Of a DNA stretch of 64,000 nucleotides, positions 8,881 through 18,160 are shown in pieces. The stretch is from Lachnoclostridium phytofermentans (lineage in GTDB: Bacteria; Bacillota; Clostridia; Lachnospirales; Lachnospiraceae). The number at the start of each line of letters is the position of its first letter. Positions within the stretch are counted from its first letter, which is position 1. A model generated the notes under the pieces. The model ran no database searches. It was not told the DNA's origin and worked only from the letters and a program-made list of their open reading frames with translations. The stretch is taken from contig NZ_JPOF01000007.1 of NCBI RefSeq assembly GCF_000733755.1, positions 1 through 64,000 on the forward strand. Direction: 5' to 3'. The position numbers and the translations under genes were made by a program.

Positions 8881-8937
8881 TGTTACATTGTTTTATACAA
8901 TGACAGAGCGTAGTATGGTTTGATTTGTTGAAAGGAG

Positions 8938-9024
8938 ATGATAAATACACTTCAAGGTAAAAAAGTGAGCAAGCTTTTAAAAAACATTAGCAATGAAAAA
9001 AGTACTTCGGCAAAGTTTGAATAA
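8938..9024 (+). CDS. Possible 28-residue leader ORF
   Basis: ATG 8938 follows aaaggag with no spacer, which is too close for good initiation, and encodes MINTLQGKKVSKLLKNISNE plus eight residues. It precedes a terminator-like hairpin and the large secreted protein, so it could be a leader peptide, but coding is uncertain. Confidence 0.2.
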   Translation: MINTLQGKKVSKLLKNISNEKSTSAKFE

Positions 9025-9057
9025 GAAACGACTAAGAAGTGATGCGTAAGTTGCATT

Positions 9058-9086
9058 AGTTCTGTTAATATATCAGAACTATTTTT
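9058..9086 (+). promoter_or_regulatory. Attenuator-like hairpin before the transglutaminase-like gene
   Basis: AGTTCTG (9058-9064) pairs with CAGAACT (9074-9080), followed by atttttag, only 34 nt before the TTG start. A short intrinsic terminator so close to a start suggests attenuation or insulation from upstream transcription. Confidence 0.4.
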
Positions 9087-9113
9087 AGAGAGAATAATAA
9101 GGAGGAATCAATA

Positions 9114-12100
9114 TTGAAAAAATATCGTGTACGAATTATTGTACTAACATTGTCTATCGTGTTAATAGTAAGTACGTTCCCTACACCATTATCTTCAAGA
9201 GGAATTACTGCTCAAGCTGAGCAAATGAATGTGAATCAAGATGATAATTTGACGAATGATTCACAAAAATCATTAGAACTTAAGCCGTTTACTAGTACGG
9301 AAAATCTTGTAGCAGCAATGAAGGGTGAGCTATCACTAAGAGCTGATTTTAAAGAGGAGGATGAAAGCGAAGAACAGATGCTTCAAACATTTTCAGATAC
9401 AATAAAGGGAAAATGTGGATATACATTAACTGAAGTTAAGTCTTTACTTGCGATTGACATCTTTCAGGATAGAAATCAGAAAGAGGTTGATGTATCAAAG
9501 TATAATTTAAGTGAAGATGAGATAACAACCATAATAGACTTAGTTTTAAAAGATTATTGTGCAACTGATAGTATTGACGTTGTTGTTAATTCAGATGAGA
9601 ATGGTATTGCACAATCAATTATTATAGACATGAATAGTGGTTTTGAAGCTGGATTGGATGCACTTGATGAAATGGATGGAGTTGGAAAAATTTATCCTGC
9701 AAGTGAAAATCTTGAGGAGAAAGAAACTGCTACTCCATCATCCTATTCAAGAAGAGCACAAACTTCTCAATCAGTTGCAAGTTCAGACGAAACAACTGAG
9801 ATGCCCACGGAAACACCAACGGTAACACCAACAGAAACACCAACAGAAACGCCAACGGTAACGCCAACAGAAACACCAACAGAAACACCAACAGAAACAC
9901 CAACAGAAACACCAACGGTAACACCAACAGAAACACCAACAGAAACGCCAACAGAAACGCCAATAGAAACGCCAACAGAAGCACCAACAGAGACACCAAC
10001 AGAAACACCAGAGGAAACACACACATATGGTGATCCAACATTTACATGGAGTGAGATTAATGTAGATCAGGAAATACCATATACTTGTACAGCAATATTC
10101 ACCTGTAGTGAGTGCAATCAAGAAACAACCGTAGACTGTACAGTTACTAGAAATGGGGAAACAACAGGTACAATTACATATACAGCAACTTGTGAATTTG
10201 AAGGTAATGAATACTCGGATACCAGAGTTGAAACACACATCTATGGTAATGTTGATCCAATATTTACATGGAGTGAGATTAATATTAATCAAGAAATACC
10301 ATATACTTGTACTGCAACATTCACCTGTGTTGAATGCAAACAAGAAACAACCGTAGACTGTACGGTTACTAGAGATAAGGAACAAGCGGAATACATTATA
10401 TATAGAGCAACTTGTGAATTTGAAGGTAATGAATACTCGACTACCAGAGATGCGACAACAGAACAACTTTATACTCATTGGGGAGCATTATGTACGTTCT
10501 ATGGTCAAAGTGCTGAATATTATGGACTTTCCACAGAATACTGGATATCAAAGAATACAGAAAATAGTCCATTCGGAGCACTTAAGGTATTGGCGGGATA
10601 CACTATAGATACCCCAGTTCCAGCCCCAAATATGGATGAACTTATTGCGGGGATTACTCAGGCATTTCAAGCATATGTTTATTACTATGGGGATGCTTTG
10701 TTAGCAGTAAGAGAAGATGCATTAAAGGGTCTTGACGATAGTATGACAGATTTACAGAAATGTTTAGTATTACATGACTATCTTGCAACGCATGCTGTAT
10801 TTGATATGGATACATTAATGAATTATCAAAATGATGAAAAACAGAGTGACCCAATCACGATGACACCATTTGGTGCATTGTTATATGGTAAGATTGACGG
10901 ATTAAATGGCTGTGTTTGTTTTGGGTATGCTTCCGCTTATACATACTTAGTTCAAAGTGCATTCCCTGAAATATACAGAGATGAGAGCAACGCTTTCAAG
11001 AGTTATGAGGAAGTCATAGAAAGTGGGCAAGATATGGTCGACTTTGTTATGATTAAATATGACTGTGATGTAACAGAAGTTGGTGTTACCCACGGTGAAG
11101 GTGGATTTGAAGGCAGATTTAATGAACCACACTACTACAATGTAGTGAAGTTAGATAACCAATGGTATAATGTGGATGTGTGTTATGATGATATTAAAAC
11201 AGAAGTATTGACTCAATATCGTGTAGAAACAGATGGAAACTTAAGTCATATGTATTTTCTAGTTTCGGATCAAACAATAGAAGATTGGTATGAGGGTTAT
11301 TATGAATATATTGATACATTACATGGAACCGATAGTGAAGAACCATGTAATAGTGAACAGTACGAAGATGCATGGTTTAGCAATATTGACAGTCCAATTT
11401 CATATGATGACGAATATTGGTATTTTGTAGAAGCACAATTTTCTGATCTTGATATGATGGACAATCAAGATGGAAGTTCCCCTCAAATCGGTGACATGGA
11501 CGATGAGCAAATAGCTAAAATGATGAAAGATTATGGAGATCAAATGAAGATACGTCCTCGAGGTGCAGGTGATTTATCTGAAGAGGAAGGTACTGTGTTA
11601 TTTGATTTTGGAAAAGGAAATGTAACCAATCTAAATACCAATGAGATAAAGGAAAGCGTGCTAGAAGAAGAGTGTGATGATGATATACAAATTAATAATA
11701 TTTATCCAGATTTGACTCATTCGCTTTCTCTTTATAATGATATACTTTATTTCAACTTGAATAATAAAATTTATATGTACAATTTAGAGGATGGTACAGT
11801 TACACAATTAAAAGAGTACAATACAGTTCATGCATATAGTAATGGTAAACCATTTACTGGTAGTTCCTACTACATTACAAATGCACAGGATGAAAATCTC
11901 AAGTTTACCATTAATAATCATCCATTAGCTGCTCTTTGTATTAAAGATGATGGAATTATGTATGTAAGTGTAGCTACAAATTATAGTAACAGCGAGTGTT
12001 CTAAATACGAAAAAGAATCAGTTAACTATAATTTTATGTATAATCGCTTTGCGGAAGATAATTCTGAAGATGATAACGATAACTCAGAATTTATGTGGTG

Positions 12101-14234
12101 TGCCAATGTTAAGGATAATATAAATATGAGTGATGTTGCAACTTATCTTTCTGGTGGAGCAGAGCGTGAGAACGTAGTGATAGAGCCTTGGTGTGATAAA
12201 CAAGGATATACAGAAAGTAGAGATATAGCACATGGATTTAGTTCAGGTACCGAGAAGACAGACTTTACAGGTGCAAAAGAACATCATTATATCATCAATG
12301 ATAAAGAAGGTTGCTATATTTGTACTTATTGTTATAAGGCGTTAGCTACAGAGGACGCAGAAGAACAGGGAATAAAAACAGGTCATACCTATGGGGAACC
12401 AGCATTTACCTGGGGAGCCTTGGAAGATGGTGGATACACATGTAAGGTAACATTCACTTGCAAGTATTGCGATGATGTGCGAACAATAGATGCCACAGTA
12501 ACAAGTAAGGAAGAGATTACTGGTGGGAATTCTGATTGTAATAAAGTAAAGAACACCGTGTATACGGCAACATGTGAATTTGAAGGAAAGACGTATACTG
12601 ATACGAAGACAGAAGAAGCAGAGAAAGTCATAATTCACACCTATGGAGAACCAGAATTTAACTGGGAAGGGTCAGAAGATGGTGGATGCACATGTAAGGT
12701 AACATTCACTTGCAAGTATTGCGATGATGTGCAAACAATAGATGCCACAGTAACAAGTAAGGAAGAGATTACCGCTGGGGCTACTGACTGTAATAAAGTA
12801 AAGAACATCGTGTATACGGCAACATGTGAATTTGAAGGAAAGACGTATACTGATACGAAGACAGAAGAAGCAGGGCAAGTCGTAAGTCACACCTATGGAG
12901 AGCCAAAATTTAACTGGGAAGAGTCAGAAGACGGTAGATACACATGTAAGGTAACATTCACTTGCAAGTATTGCGATGATGTACGAACAATAGATGCCAC
13001 AGTAACAAGTAAGGAAGAGATTACCGCTGGGACTACAACGGGCAAGAAAGAAAGAAAGACCGTGTATACAGCAACATGTGAGTTTGAAGGAAAGACGTAT
13101 ACTGATACGAAGACGGTAGTAGCAATAATAGATGATTCATCAGGTGGGTCTAATGGTGGTGGAAGCGGAAATGGCGGCGGCGGAAATAGTGGCGGCGGAA
13201 ATAGTGGTGGAAGTGGAAATGGTGGCGGAAGCGGCAATAGTGGCGGAAGCGGCAATAGTACTGTAAGCTCTATTAAATTAAATCATACTGAACTTAACTT
13301 ATTAAAAAATGAGACTTCCTTGCTGTCTGCAACACTTACCTCAGACAATGCTATCACCAAAGAAGTGGAATTTATCAGCCAAGATGAATCAATTGCAACA
13401 GTTGATCAGAATGGAAAAGTAACGGCAGTTGGAGTTGGAACGACTCAAATTATTGCAAAATTCAAGGTCGGTAGTGATATCACTGCTACATGTGTCGTAA
13501 CTGTAAAACAGAAAGTTACTAAACTTTCAATATCATCTATCTCAGCGCAGACATTTACAGGAAACGCAATCGAACCAGAGGTTATTATAAAAGACGGCAA
13601 GAACCAGCTACAAAAAGGAAAAGACTATAGCTTAAAATGGACAAATAACACGAATGCCGGTACTGCAAAAGTGACAGTAGTAGGAGAAGGCGATTATACA
13701 GGAACAAAAGAGATCACATTTTCTATTAAAGCGAGATCACTCAAAGAAGTAACCATAAGTAAGGTTTCAAATCAAACTTATACAGGCAAGGCACTAAAAC
13801 CAAGTGTTAAAATTACGTATAATAAGATGAACCTTAGGAAAGGGACGGATTATAAGCTAGAGTACCAATCTAACACGAATATTGGAAAAGCAACAATCAT
13901 AATAAAAGGTACGGGTAATTACACTGGGACGATGAAGATTCAGTTTATAATTAAACCGGCTAAAACAGCATTATCCTCTGTAAAAAGTAGTAAATCTAAT
14001 ACTGTAGTTTCTGCTTGGAAATCAATGAAAGGTATTTCTGGATATCAAGTATTCTATGCGATATCCCCAAATGGTCCATACAAATCAGCAGGAATAACAT
14101 CGAAAACTAGTTATACTATTTCAAAGCTAAAGTCAAAAACGACGGTATATGTAAAGGTAAGAGCATATAAGAAAATCGACGGAAAGAATTTATATGGAGC
14201 GTATAGTAACGTGATTAAGGTAAAGGTTAAATAG
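9114..14234 (+). CDS. Large secreted multidomain protein with transglutaminase-like domain
   Basis: A 1706-residue exported protein. The start is TTG 9114 with aggagg 9 nt upstream. Order: signal peptide (1-36, ending AQA); a novel N-region; a Thr-Pro-Glu/Val linker (~230-302); two CxxC modules (~303-440, beginning HTYGDPTFTW); a transglutaminase-like domain with C602 (GCVCFGYA), H673 (EPHYYNVV) and D688 (WYNVDVC); a beta-rich region; three near-identical 84-residue CxxC modules (~1091-1335, HTYGEP..CKYCDD); a Gly/Ser linker; a Big_2 domain; two Ig-like repeats (QTFTGNAIEP, QTYTGKALKP); and a C-terminal FnIII-like domain. There is no LPXTG or C-terminal TM, so it is either secreted or held by its repeats. 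The role could be peptide crosslinking or proteolysis at the surface; the domain type does not decide this. It is flanked by transposase debris. Confidence 0.88.
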   Translation: MKKYRVRIIVLTLSIVLIVSTFPTPLSSRGITAQAEQMNVNQDDNLTNDSQKSLELKPFTSTENLVAAMKGELSLRADFKEEDESEEQMLQTFSDTIKGKCGYTLTEVKSLLAIDIFQDRNQKEVDVSKYNLSEDEITTIIDLVLKDYCATDSIDVVVNSDENGIAQSIIIDMNSGFEAGLDALDEMDGVGKIYPASENLEEKETATPSSYSRRAQTSQSVASSDETTEMPTETPTVTPTETPTETPTVTPTETPTETPTETPTETPTVTPTETPTETPTETPIETPTEAPTETPTETPEETHTYGDPTFTWSEINVDQEIPYTCTAIFTCSECNQETTVDCTVTRNGETTGTITYTATCEFEGNEYSDTRVETHIYGNVDPIFTWSEININQEIPYTCTATFTCVECKQETTVDCTVTRDKEQAEYIIYRATCEFEGNEYSTTRDATTEQLYTHWGALCTFYGQSAEYYGLSTEYWISKNTENSPFGALKVLAGYTIDTPVPAPNMDELIAGITQAFQAYVYYYGDALLAVREDALKGLDDSMTDLQKCLVLHDYLATHAVFDMDTLMNYQNDEKQSDPITMTPFGALLYGKIDGLNGCVCFGYASAYTYLVQSAFPEIYRDESNAFKSYEEVIESGQDMVDFVMIKYDCDVTEVGVTHGEGGFEGRFNEPHYYNVVKLDNQWYNVDVCYDDIKTEVLTQYRVETDGNLSHMYFLVSDQTIEDWYEGYYEYIDTLHGTDSEEPCNSEQYEDAWFSNIDSPISYDDEYWYFVEAQFSDLDMMDNQDGSSPQIGDMDDEQIAKMMKDYGDQMKIRPRGAGDLSEEEGTVLFDFGKGNVTNLNTNEIKESVLEEECDDDIQINNIYPDLTHSLSLYNDILYFNLNNKIYMYNLEDGTVTQLKEYNTVHAYSNGKPFTGSSYYITNAQDENLKFTINNHPLAALCIKDDGIMYVSVATNYSNSECSKYEKESVNYNFMYNRFAEDNSEDDNDNSEFMWCANVKDNINMSDVATYLSGGAERENVVIEPWCDKQGYTESRDIAHGFSSGTEKTDFTGAKEHHYIINDKEGCYICTYCYKALATEDAEEQGIKTGHTYGEPAFTWGALEDGGYTCKVTFTCKYCDDVRTIDATVTSKEEITGGNSDCNKVKNTVYTATCEFEGKTYTDTKTEEAEKVIIHTYGEPEFNWEGSEDGGCTCKVTFTCKYCDDVQTIDATVTSKEEITAGATDCNKVKNIVYTATCEFEGKTYTDTKTEEAGQVVSHTYGEPKFNWEESEDGRYTCKVTFTCKYCDDVRTIDATVTSKEEITAGTTTGKKERKTVYTATCEFEGKTYTDTKTVVAIIDDSSGGSNGGGSGNGGGGNSGGGNSGGSGNGGGSGNSGGSGNSTVSSIKLNHTELNLLKNETSLLSATLTSDNAITKEVEFISQDESIATVDQNGKVTAVGVGTTQIIAKFKVGSDITATCVVTVKQKVTKLSISSISAQTFTGNAIEPEVIIKDGKNQLQKGKDYSLKWTNNTNAGTAKVTVVGEGDYTGTKEITFSIKARSLKEVTISKVSNQTYTGKALKPSVKITYNKMNLRKGTDYKLEYQSNTNIGKATIIIKGTGNYTGTMKIQFIIKPAKTALSSVKSSKSNTVVSAWKSMKGISGYQVFYAISPNGPYKSAGITSKTSYTISKLKSKTTVYVKVRAYKKIDGKNLYGAYSNVIKVKVK
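9802..10017 (+). repeat. 12-bp tandem repeat encoding Thr-Pro-Thr-Glu/Val linker
   Basis: About 18 copies of acaccaacagaa and close variants (acg, gta, gaa substitutions), in frame. It encodes a mucin-like TPTE/TPTV stalk between the N-region and the folded modules. Slippage at this tract could change stalk length. Confidence 0.9.
12384..13125 (+). repeat. Three tandem 252-bp repeats inside the secreted protein gene
   Basis: Units start at 12384, 12636 and 12888, an exact 252-bp period, and are close to identical at DNA level over caagtattgcgatgatgt and gaaggaaagacgtatactga. Each encodes an 84-residue module with a CxxC pair. Two older copies lie at about 10018 and 10229 with lower identity, so the C-terminal three are recent duplications. 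Confidence 0.88.
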
Positions 14235-14263
14235 TTACTGACACTCTTAGAAAATAATATAAG

Positions 14264-14306
14264 GGCAGAGAGAAGCTTAAAACTAAGTAGAATTCTCTCT
14301 GCCTTT
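14264..14306 (+). terminator. Rho-independent terminator
   Basis: An 11-bp stem, ggcagagagaa / ttctctctgcc, followed by ttta. Ends the large secreted-protein gene. Confidence 0.85.
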
Positions 14307-14434
14307 ATATTCATGATCAATATGGATAAAAAAGAGGTGGTTATGATAAGATAAATATATAAACCATTGATATCAGTTAGCAAACACACTCTAGGTGGAA
14401 AAAGAAATTAAGAGAAACTGGAGATATTGAGCAT

Positions 14435-14575
14435 ATAGCCTTGTGTTTGAATACATAGAGGGTTTATAATACCAAGAGAATTCATAGTCATTGCGACTAT
14501 ATGTCTCCGGATGACTTTGAAAGGCCCTATGAAAAAGCTCGAGGGGCTGATTCCCTTTTTAGTAAGTTAAAATGA
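14435..14575 (+). pseudogene. IS3-family transposase C-terminal remnant
   Basis: FEYIEG in one frame, then after a 1-nt loss YNTKRIHSHCDYMSPDDFE and a stop at 14573. This is the characteristic C-terminus of IS3/IS150-type OrfB. It is the only recognisable content of the 14235-14723 gap besides the terminator, and shows that an IS once lay between the two large genes. Confidence 0.75.
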
Positions 14576-14723
14576 GGAAAGCTATCTTAATATATTTTGT
14601 ACTAAATCTTGGAATGGGAGCACTACATATTTAGTATAGAACCAAAATCAACTGAAAAATAGTAAAATATTAAATATTATAGTATACTAAAATTAATTTA
14701 AATATGGTAGAGGTGCGGCAAAA

Positions 14724-17060
14724 ATGCAAGTGAAGAAAAAACTTTGTGAAGCAGGTAAAAAGTTGAATAAAGAATGTGTACAATTTAATAGTTACAATGA
14801 GGATTTGATTCAATATAGTAACTATAATTATGTACTTGTCTTAGATGGCTCAACTGGTTTAGGTAATAAGTGCGTACCTGATGATGGAAGATACAGTACG
14901 ATGGCACAATGGTTTGTAAGTAGATTCGCCAAGCTGATTGACGAGAATATCGATAGTATTATTCCAACTGAAGATTTGATAAAAGAATGTATACGAACAA
15001 TTAGAAAAGAATACGATGCTATGGTGACGATAGATTCATCGCTGTCACTAGAAGAACAAAGACTTTTACAGCCATCGGCTTCGATTGCTTTAATTCGAAA
15101 AATCGACAATGAAATAGAAGTATTTTCATTGGGAGATCTTACTATTTTAATTAAGACTTGTGATGGTGAGATACGTGAGTTTGGAAAATGTAATGTAGAG
15201 GCTCTTGATGAATTAGTAGTAAGTGTATTGAGAGAAGAGCATCAGAAACAGAATATACATATAGATGAGATTATGAAACAAGAAAAGATTCAAAGTCTTT
15301 TATTAGCTAACCGCAGATTAAAAAATAGCAACAAACCGGAAGGGTATTGGATTTTAGGGTTGGATGAAGAAGCTGTTAATTATGCAGATATAAAACGATA
15401 CAACGATGCAGTGTGTTCTCAGAAAGATAGGGATAGCAGAGGTGAATTTATAGATTCTATGATAGTCTGTAGTGATGGTTTTGCCGATTATTATAAAAAA
15501 TATAAATTAGCAGATGGAATAGATTCTTTTTGGAATGAGGTTGAACACAAAAGTTTACTAAAAATGTACCAGAAACTGCGAAAGGTTGAAGAGATAGACG
15601 AACATTGTGATCAGTATCCAAGATTTAAAAAATCAGATGATGCTACAATAGCGCTAGTTCATTTCAAAAATAAAATTCGATTATATGATAAAGAAGAGAA
15701 AAAAACGAAGACAAATGTGCTTCTACACAGAGGAATAGGTAGATTACAAAGTGTATATATGTATATGGGAATCACTAAGTCAGCTGTTGTAACAATAACT
15801 ACTGCGATTGCAGTTATGATATATAACATACTAAATATGACGGTAGACGATGCAAGTAGCGATAATTATGGAATTATTAATATCTTAAGTTTTGTAGGGA
15901 TTGTGATGTCGTCCTTGTTCACGATAGTTTCCATATATATGCAATATAGAAGAAATGCAAAAGGAACAAAAATAATTAGTCGTACAGATTTGAAAACAAG
16001 TTTTCAGGAAAAGCTCTGTCCTAGCGAGATAGAGGAGAGAGATGGCTTCAAGATTGAAAAGTTTTATAATGGATATAGTCATGAATATTATATGGATAGT
16101 GAGTTATTTAATGATATACTGTGTGAAGGAAGCAGAATTCAATTTATACATATAAAGCGTAAGTATGAATTACCAGATGATGTTAAACAATTAGTGCCTG
16201 TAATCATGGAGGGGGCTTTTCGAAATTCCAGTTTGATTTTTAATGGAAAATTACTCCGGCAGGCGAGTCATATTAATTCAAATGATAAAAGAGTAATATT
16301 GCAACCAGCTAAATATTTTACTGGACAATGTAGCCATGAGATCGTATATAAGGATTTTATTTTACCTGGTGACATTGGAGTTAGCTTTACAGGACAGCAT
16401 CTACTAAGTAATGAGGAGAATAAAATCTTAGACATGGATTATAGTCCTTCAGCGAATTTTTTAGGCGCATCCACCATTGTATTGACAAAAGATATGCGTC
16501 TTATTATCGGAAAGCAAGCGGATTATTCGAAAGCCAATAAGGGTCGATTTGCACCATCAGGTTCCGGGTCTGTAGATTATACGGACATAAAAAAAGCATG
16601 CAACTATTATAATAAAAAGGAAGAAAAGTTAAGCTTTAATGAGATTCTTCAATATGCAATGGAAAGGGAGTTCTGCGAAGAATGTAATTACCAATTGAAT
16701 AGCTCAAAGAAAAAGATGAGTACATTGATTATCGGATATGCAAGATTATTGGAAAGAGGCGGAAAACCTGATTACTTTGGGATAAGTTATTTAGATGAAG
16801 AAATTAGCGTTCTTCAAAATGATATTAGAAAATCTGAATATGGCCTAGTTGGACGAATGTTAACGATTCATGTTAAAACTTATGATGATATTCCAGATAA
16901 GCTTGAAGAATTCTGTAATCACTATATTCCAGAACGTCGTATTTCTATACAGTTATATTTGCTCACCAAGTACTTAAGACAGATGAAGCAGGAAAAAAAG
17001 TTAGACCAAGCAATTAAAGTTTTAAAATCAGAAGTTGACAATAGTGTTAAGGAAGGTTGA
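14724..17060 (+). CDS. PP2C-like phosphatase / two-TM / NUDIX-like fusion protein
   Basis: A 778-residue membrane protein with an unusual architecture. Residues ~15-315 are PP2C-like: D41 in LVLDGSTGLG, VFSLGDLTIL, D251 in VCSDGFADYY and D305-D306 in SDDATIALV are the metal-ligand positions. Two TM segments follow (~353-372 and ~384-408), then a linker domain. The C-terminal ~575-740 region is NUDIX-like: GSGSVDY, then after an insertion E-x7-RE-x2-EE at 640-653 (AMEREFCEECN), where the usual Gly of the box is Asn. It is therefore predicted to join protein dephosphorylation to nucleoside-diphosphate-X sensing or hydrolysis at the membrane. The start has gaggtg upstream. It is monocistronic inside the island. 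The function is unknown; a signalling or defence effector role is inference from architecture only. Confidence 0.72.
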   Translation: MQVKKKLCEAGKKLNKECVQFNSYNEDLIQYSNYNYVLVLDGSTGLGNKCVPDDGRYSTMAQWFVSRFAKLIDENIDSIIPTEDLIKECIRTIRKEYDAMVTIDSSLSLEEQRLLQPSASIALIRKIDNEIEVFSLGDLTILIKTCDGEIREFGKCNVEALDELVVSVLREEHQKQNIHIDEIMKQEKIQSLLLANRRLKNSNKPEGYWILGLDEEAVNYADIKRYNDAVCSQKDRDSRGEFIDSMIVCSDGFADYYKKYKLADGIDSFWNEVEHKSLLKMYQKLRKVEEIDEHCDQYPRFKKSDDATIALVHFKNKIRLYDKEEKKTKTNVLLHRGIGRLQSVYMYMGITKSAVVTITTAIAVMIYNILNMTVDDASSDNYGIINILSFVGIVMSSLFTIVSIYMQYRRNAKGTKIISRTDLKTSFQEKLCPSEIEERDGFKIEKFYNGYSHEYYMDSELFNDILCEGSRIQFIHIKRKYELPDDVKQLVPVIMEGAFRNSSLIFNGKLLRQASHINSNDKRVILQPAKYFTGQCSHEIVYKDFILPGDIGVSFTGQHLLSNEENKILDMDYSPSANFLGASTIVLTKDMRLIIGKQADYSKANKGRFAPSGSGSVDYTDIKKACNYYNKKEEKLSFNEILQYAMEREFCEECNYQLNSSKKKMSTLIIGYARLLERGGKPDYFGISYLDEEISVLQNDIRKSEYGLVGRMLTIHVKTYDDIPDKLEEFCNHYIPERRISIQLYLLTKYLRQMKQEKKLDQAIKVLKSEVDNSVKEG

Positions 17061-17139
17061 TAAATAGTATCCTTATAGTTGGCAACAGTATTTAGCAGAG
17101 ACGATACAAACTCCCTTTGTATGAATAAGTATGATTTGA

Positions 17140-17340
17140 GTGGCAAAGTTCAAGGATTTCACAAAACTGAAATTGGCAATCATGGCATATGGAACGCTGC
17201 AAAGTTGGTTGACGGTTATATTGTGCAACTTGGCATTCTCAATAGGTGGTGCAAGCTATATATATAGATATACTTTTACAGAAAATGGAATAATTATAAG
17301 TCAAGAAAAAACAGGAGAGGTTGTTGCTTTTCGAAGATAA
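17140..17340 (+). CDS. Small hydrophobic ORF of doubtful status
   Basis: A GTG-initiated 66-residue frame, MAKFKDFTKLKLAIMAYGTL.., with one likely TM segment (SWLTVILCNLAFSIGGASYI) and a polar tail. There is no convincing SD, and it may be a fragment. It follows the PP2C-NUDIX gene by 80 nt; a small membrane partner is possible but unsupported. Confidence 0.25.
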   Translation: MAKFKDFTKLKLAIMAYGTLQSWLTVILCNLAFSIGGASYIYRYTFTENGIIISQEKTGEVVAFRR

Positions 17341-17469
17341 TCTTATAAATTCCTGTAAGTTAATTCTAGGACAGCTCTAGGCCAGCACTGCATATATATC
17401 CCCAAACTATTTAATAGAGCTGAGATAATAGAATCTAAGTAAAGGGTGAAAGGCCTGTATCCAAACTGA

Positions 17470-17568
17470 GATGCAGCAAATCCAACTTTGGAGGTGTTAG
17501 CAAAATCTTTGGGATATAAGCTGTTACGGGAAAACAGTTTTTATAGCTTTTTAGGAACTGTATTATAG
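17470..17568 (+). pseudogene. XRE/HigA-like antitoxin C-terminal fragment (copy 1)
   Basis: Reads DAANPTLEVLAKSLGYKLLR then a short tail to a stop. This is the end of a Cro/C1-type HTH protein of the kind found in HigA/HTH antitoxins (NPTLEVLAKLAKALG pattern). No HTH remains upstream. A second copy lies at 27958-28047. The rest of 17341-17891 holds one hairpin (gtctgtttg 17744-17752 / caaacagac 17762-17770) and nothing else evident. Confidence 0.5.
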
Positions 17569-17891
17569 ATAAAAGATACACTGGCATTATCCTTTAATTA
17601 TTGAGTGAAAGCTTTATTTGGTCAAATGAAAAACTAAATTCTAGTTTGCTTCCAGCTGACTACGTATTTTCGATTTTGAGCAACATTTTATAATTAACCC
17701 TATATAAAAACGTCCTAAAAAGTGCTATAATTCGTTTTGTAAAGTCTGTTTGTTTGCATAGCAAACAGACAGCTGGAGCAGTTTGAGAAAAAATAAATTC
17801 CACCTATCATATCTGAAAATTATGAGATTTTGACTTGCTGGTGGTTACCTATCTGCTCTCTAATTGTTAGTGTTAATTAGTTTTAATGAAT

Positions 17892-18056
17892 CTACAGGAG
17901 ATTGTGATCAGTTAATAAGTCTTGTAATTCAAAGTAGCCTTGTATATATTCGTCACGCTCTTGTTTCAGTTCAATGATTTCCATTTGTTGAGAACAAATG
18001 GTATCTAGAGAATCTTCATATAACTGAGCTAATTGTTGATAGGTTGGTCTAATCAT
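17892..18056 (-). CDS. Small acidic coiled-coil-like protein
   Basis: A 54-residue minus-strand frame, MIRPTYQQLAQLYEDSLDTI then SQQMEIIELKQERDEY.. to a stop. The SD aaaggtaggtg precedes the ATG by about 7 nt. It is Glu/Gln/Leu-rich with a helical heptad pattern and has no recognised family. It lies 90 nt downstream of, and co-directional with, the IS30 transposase, separated by a hairpin. It may be an accessory ORF of the element or an unrelated cassette gene. Confidence 0.55.
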   Translation of the reverse strand: MIRPTYQQLAQLYEDSLDTICSQQMEIIELKQERDEYIQGYFELQDLLTDHNLL

Positions 18057-18097
18057 TGATATCACCTACCTTTCTGATAACACTGCATTTTTCAATT

Positions 18098-18160
18098 AAT
18101 ACCGGTTTTAACATGACTTCGTCTGGGGAGACTTTTTTCAGTCCTGTTAAAAGCGGTATT
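18098..18160 (-). terminator. Long imperfect hairpin at the 3' end of the IS30 transposase
   Basis: AATACCGGTTTTAACATGAC (18098-18117) pairs with 18141-18160 with two mismatches. It overlaps the transposase stop codon. It could be a terminator or part of the IS terminal sequence; no matching end was found at the other side of the gene. Confidence 0.5.

Noticed and set aside
9730-10041. Long minus-strand open frames opposite the TPTE repeat
   Set aside because: They arise because the 12-bp repeat lacks stops in several frames; the products are Val/Gly/Ser or Leu/Phe monotony with no SD.
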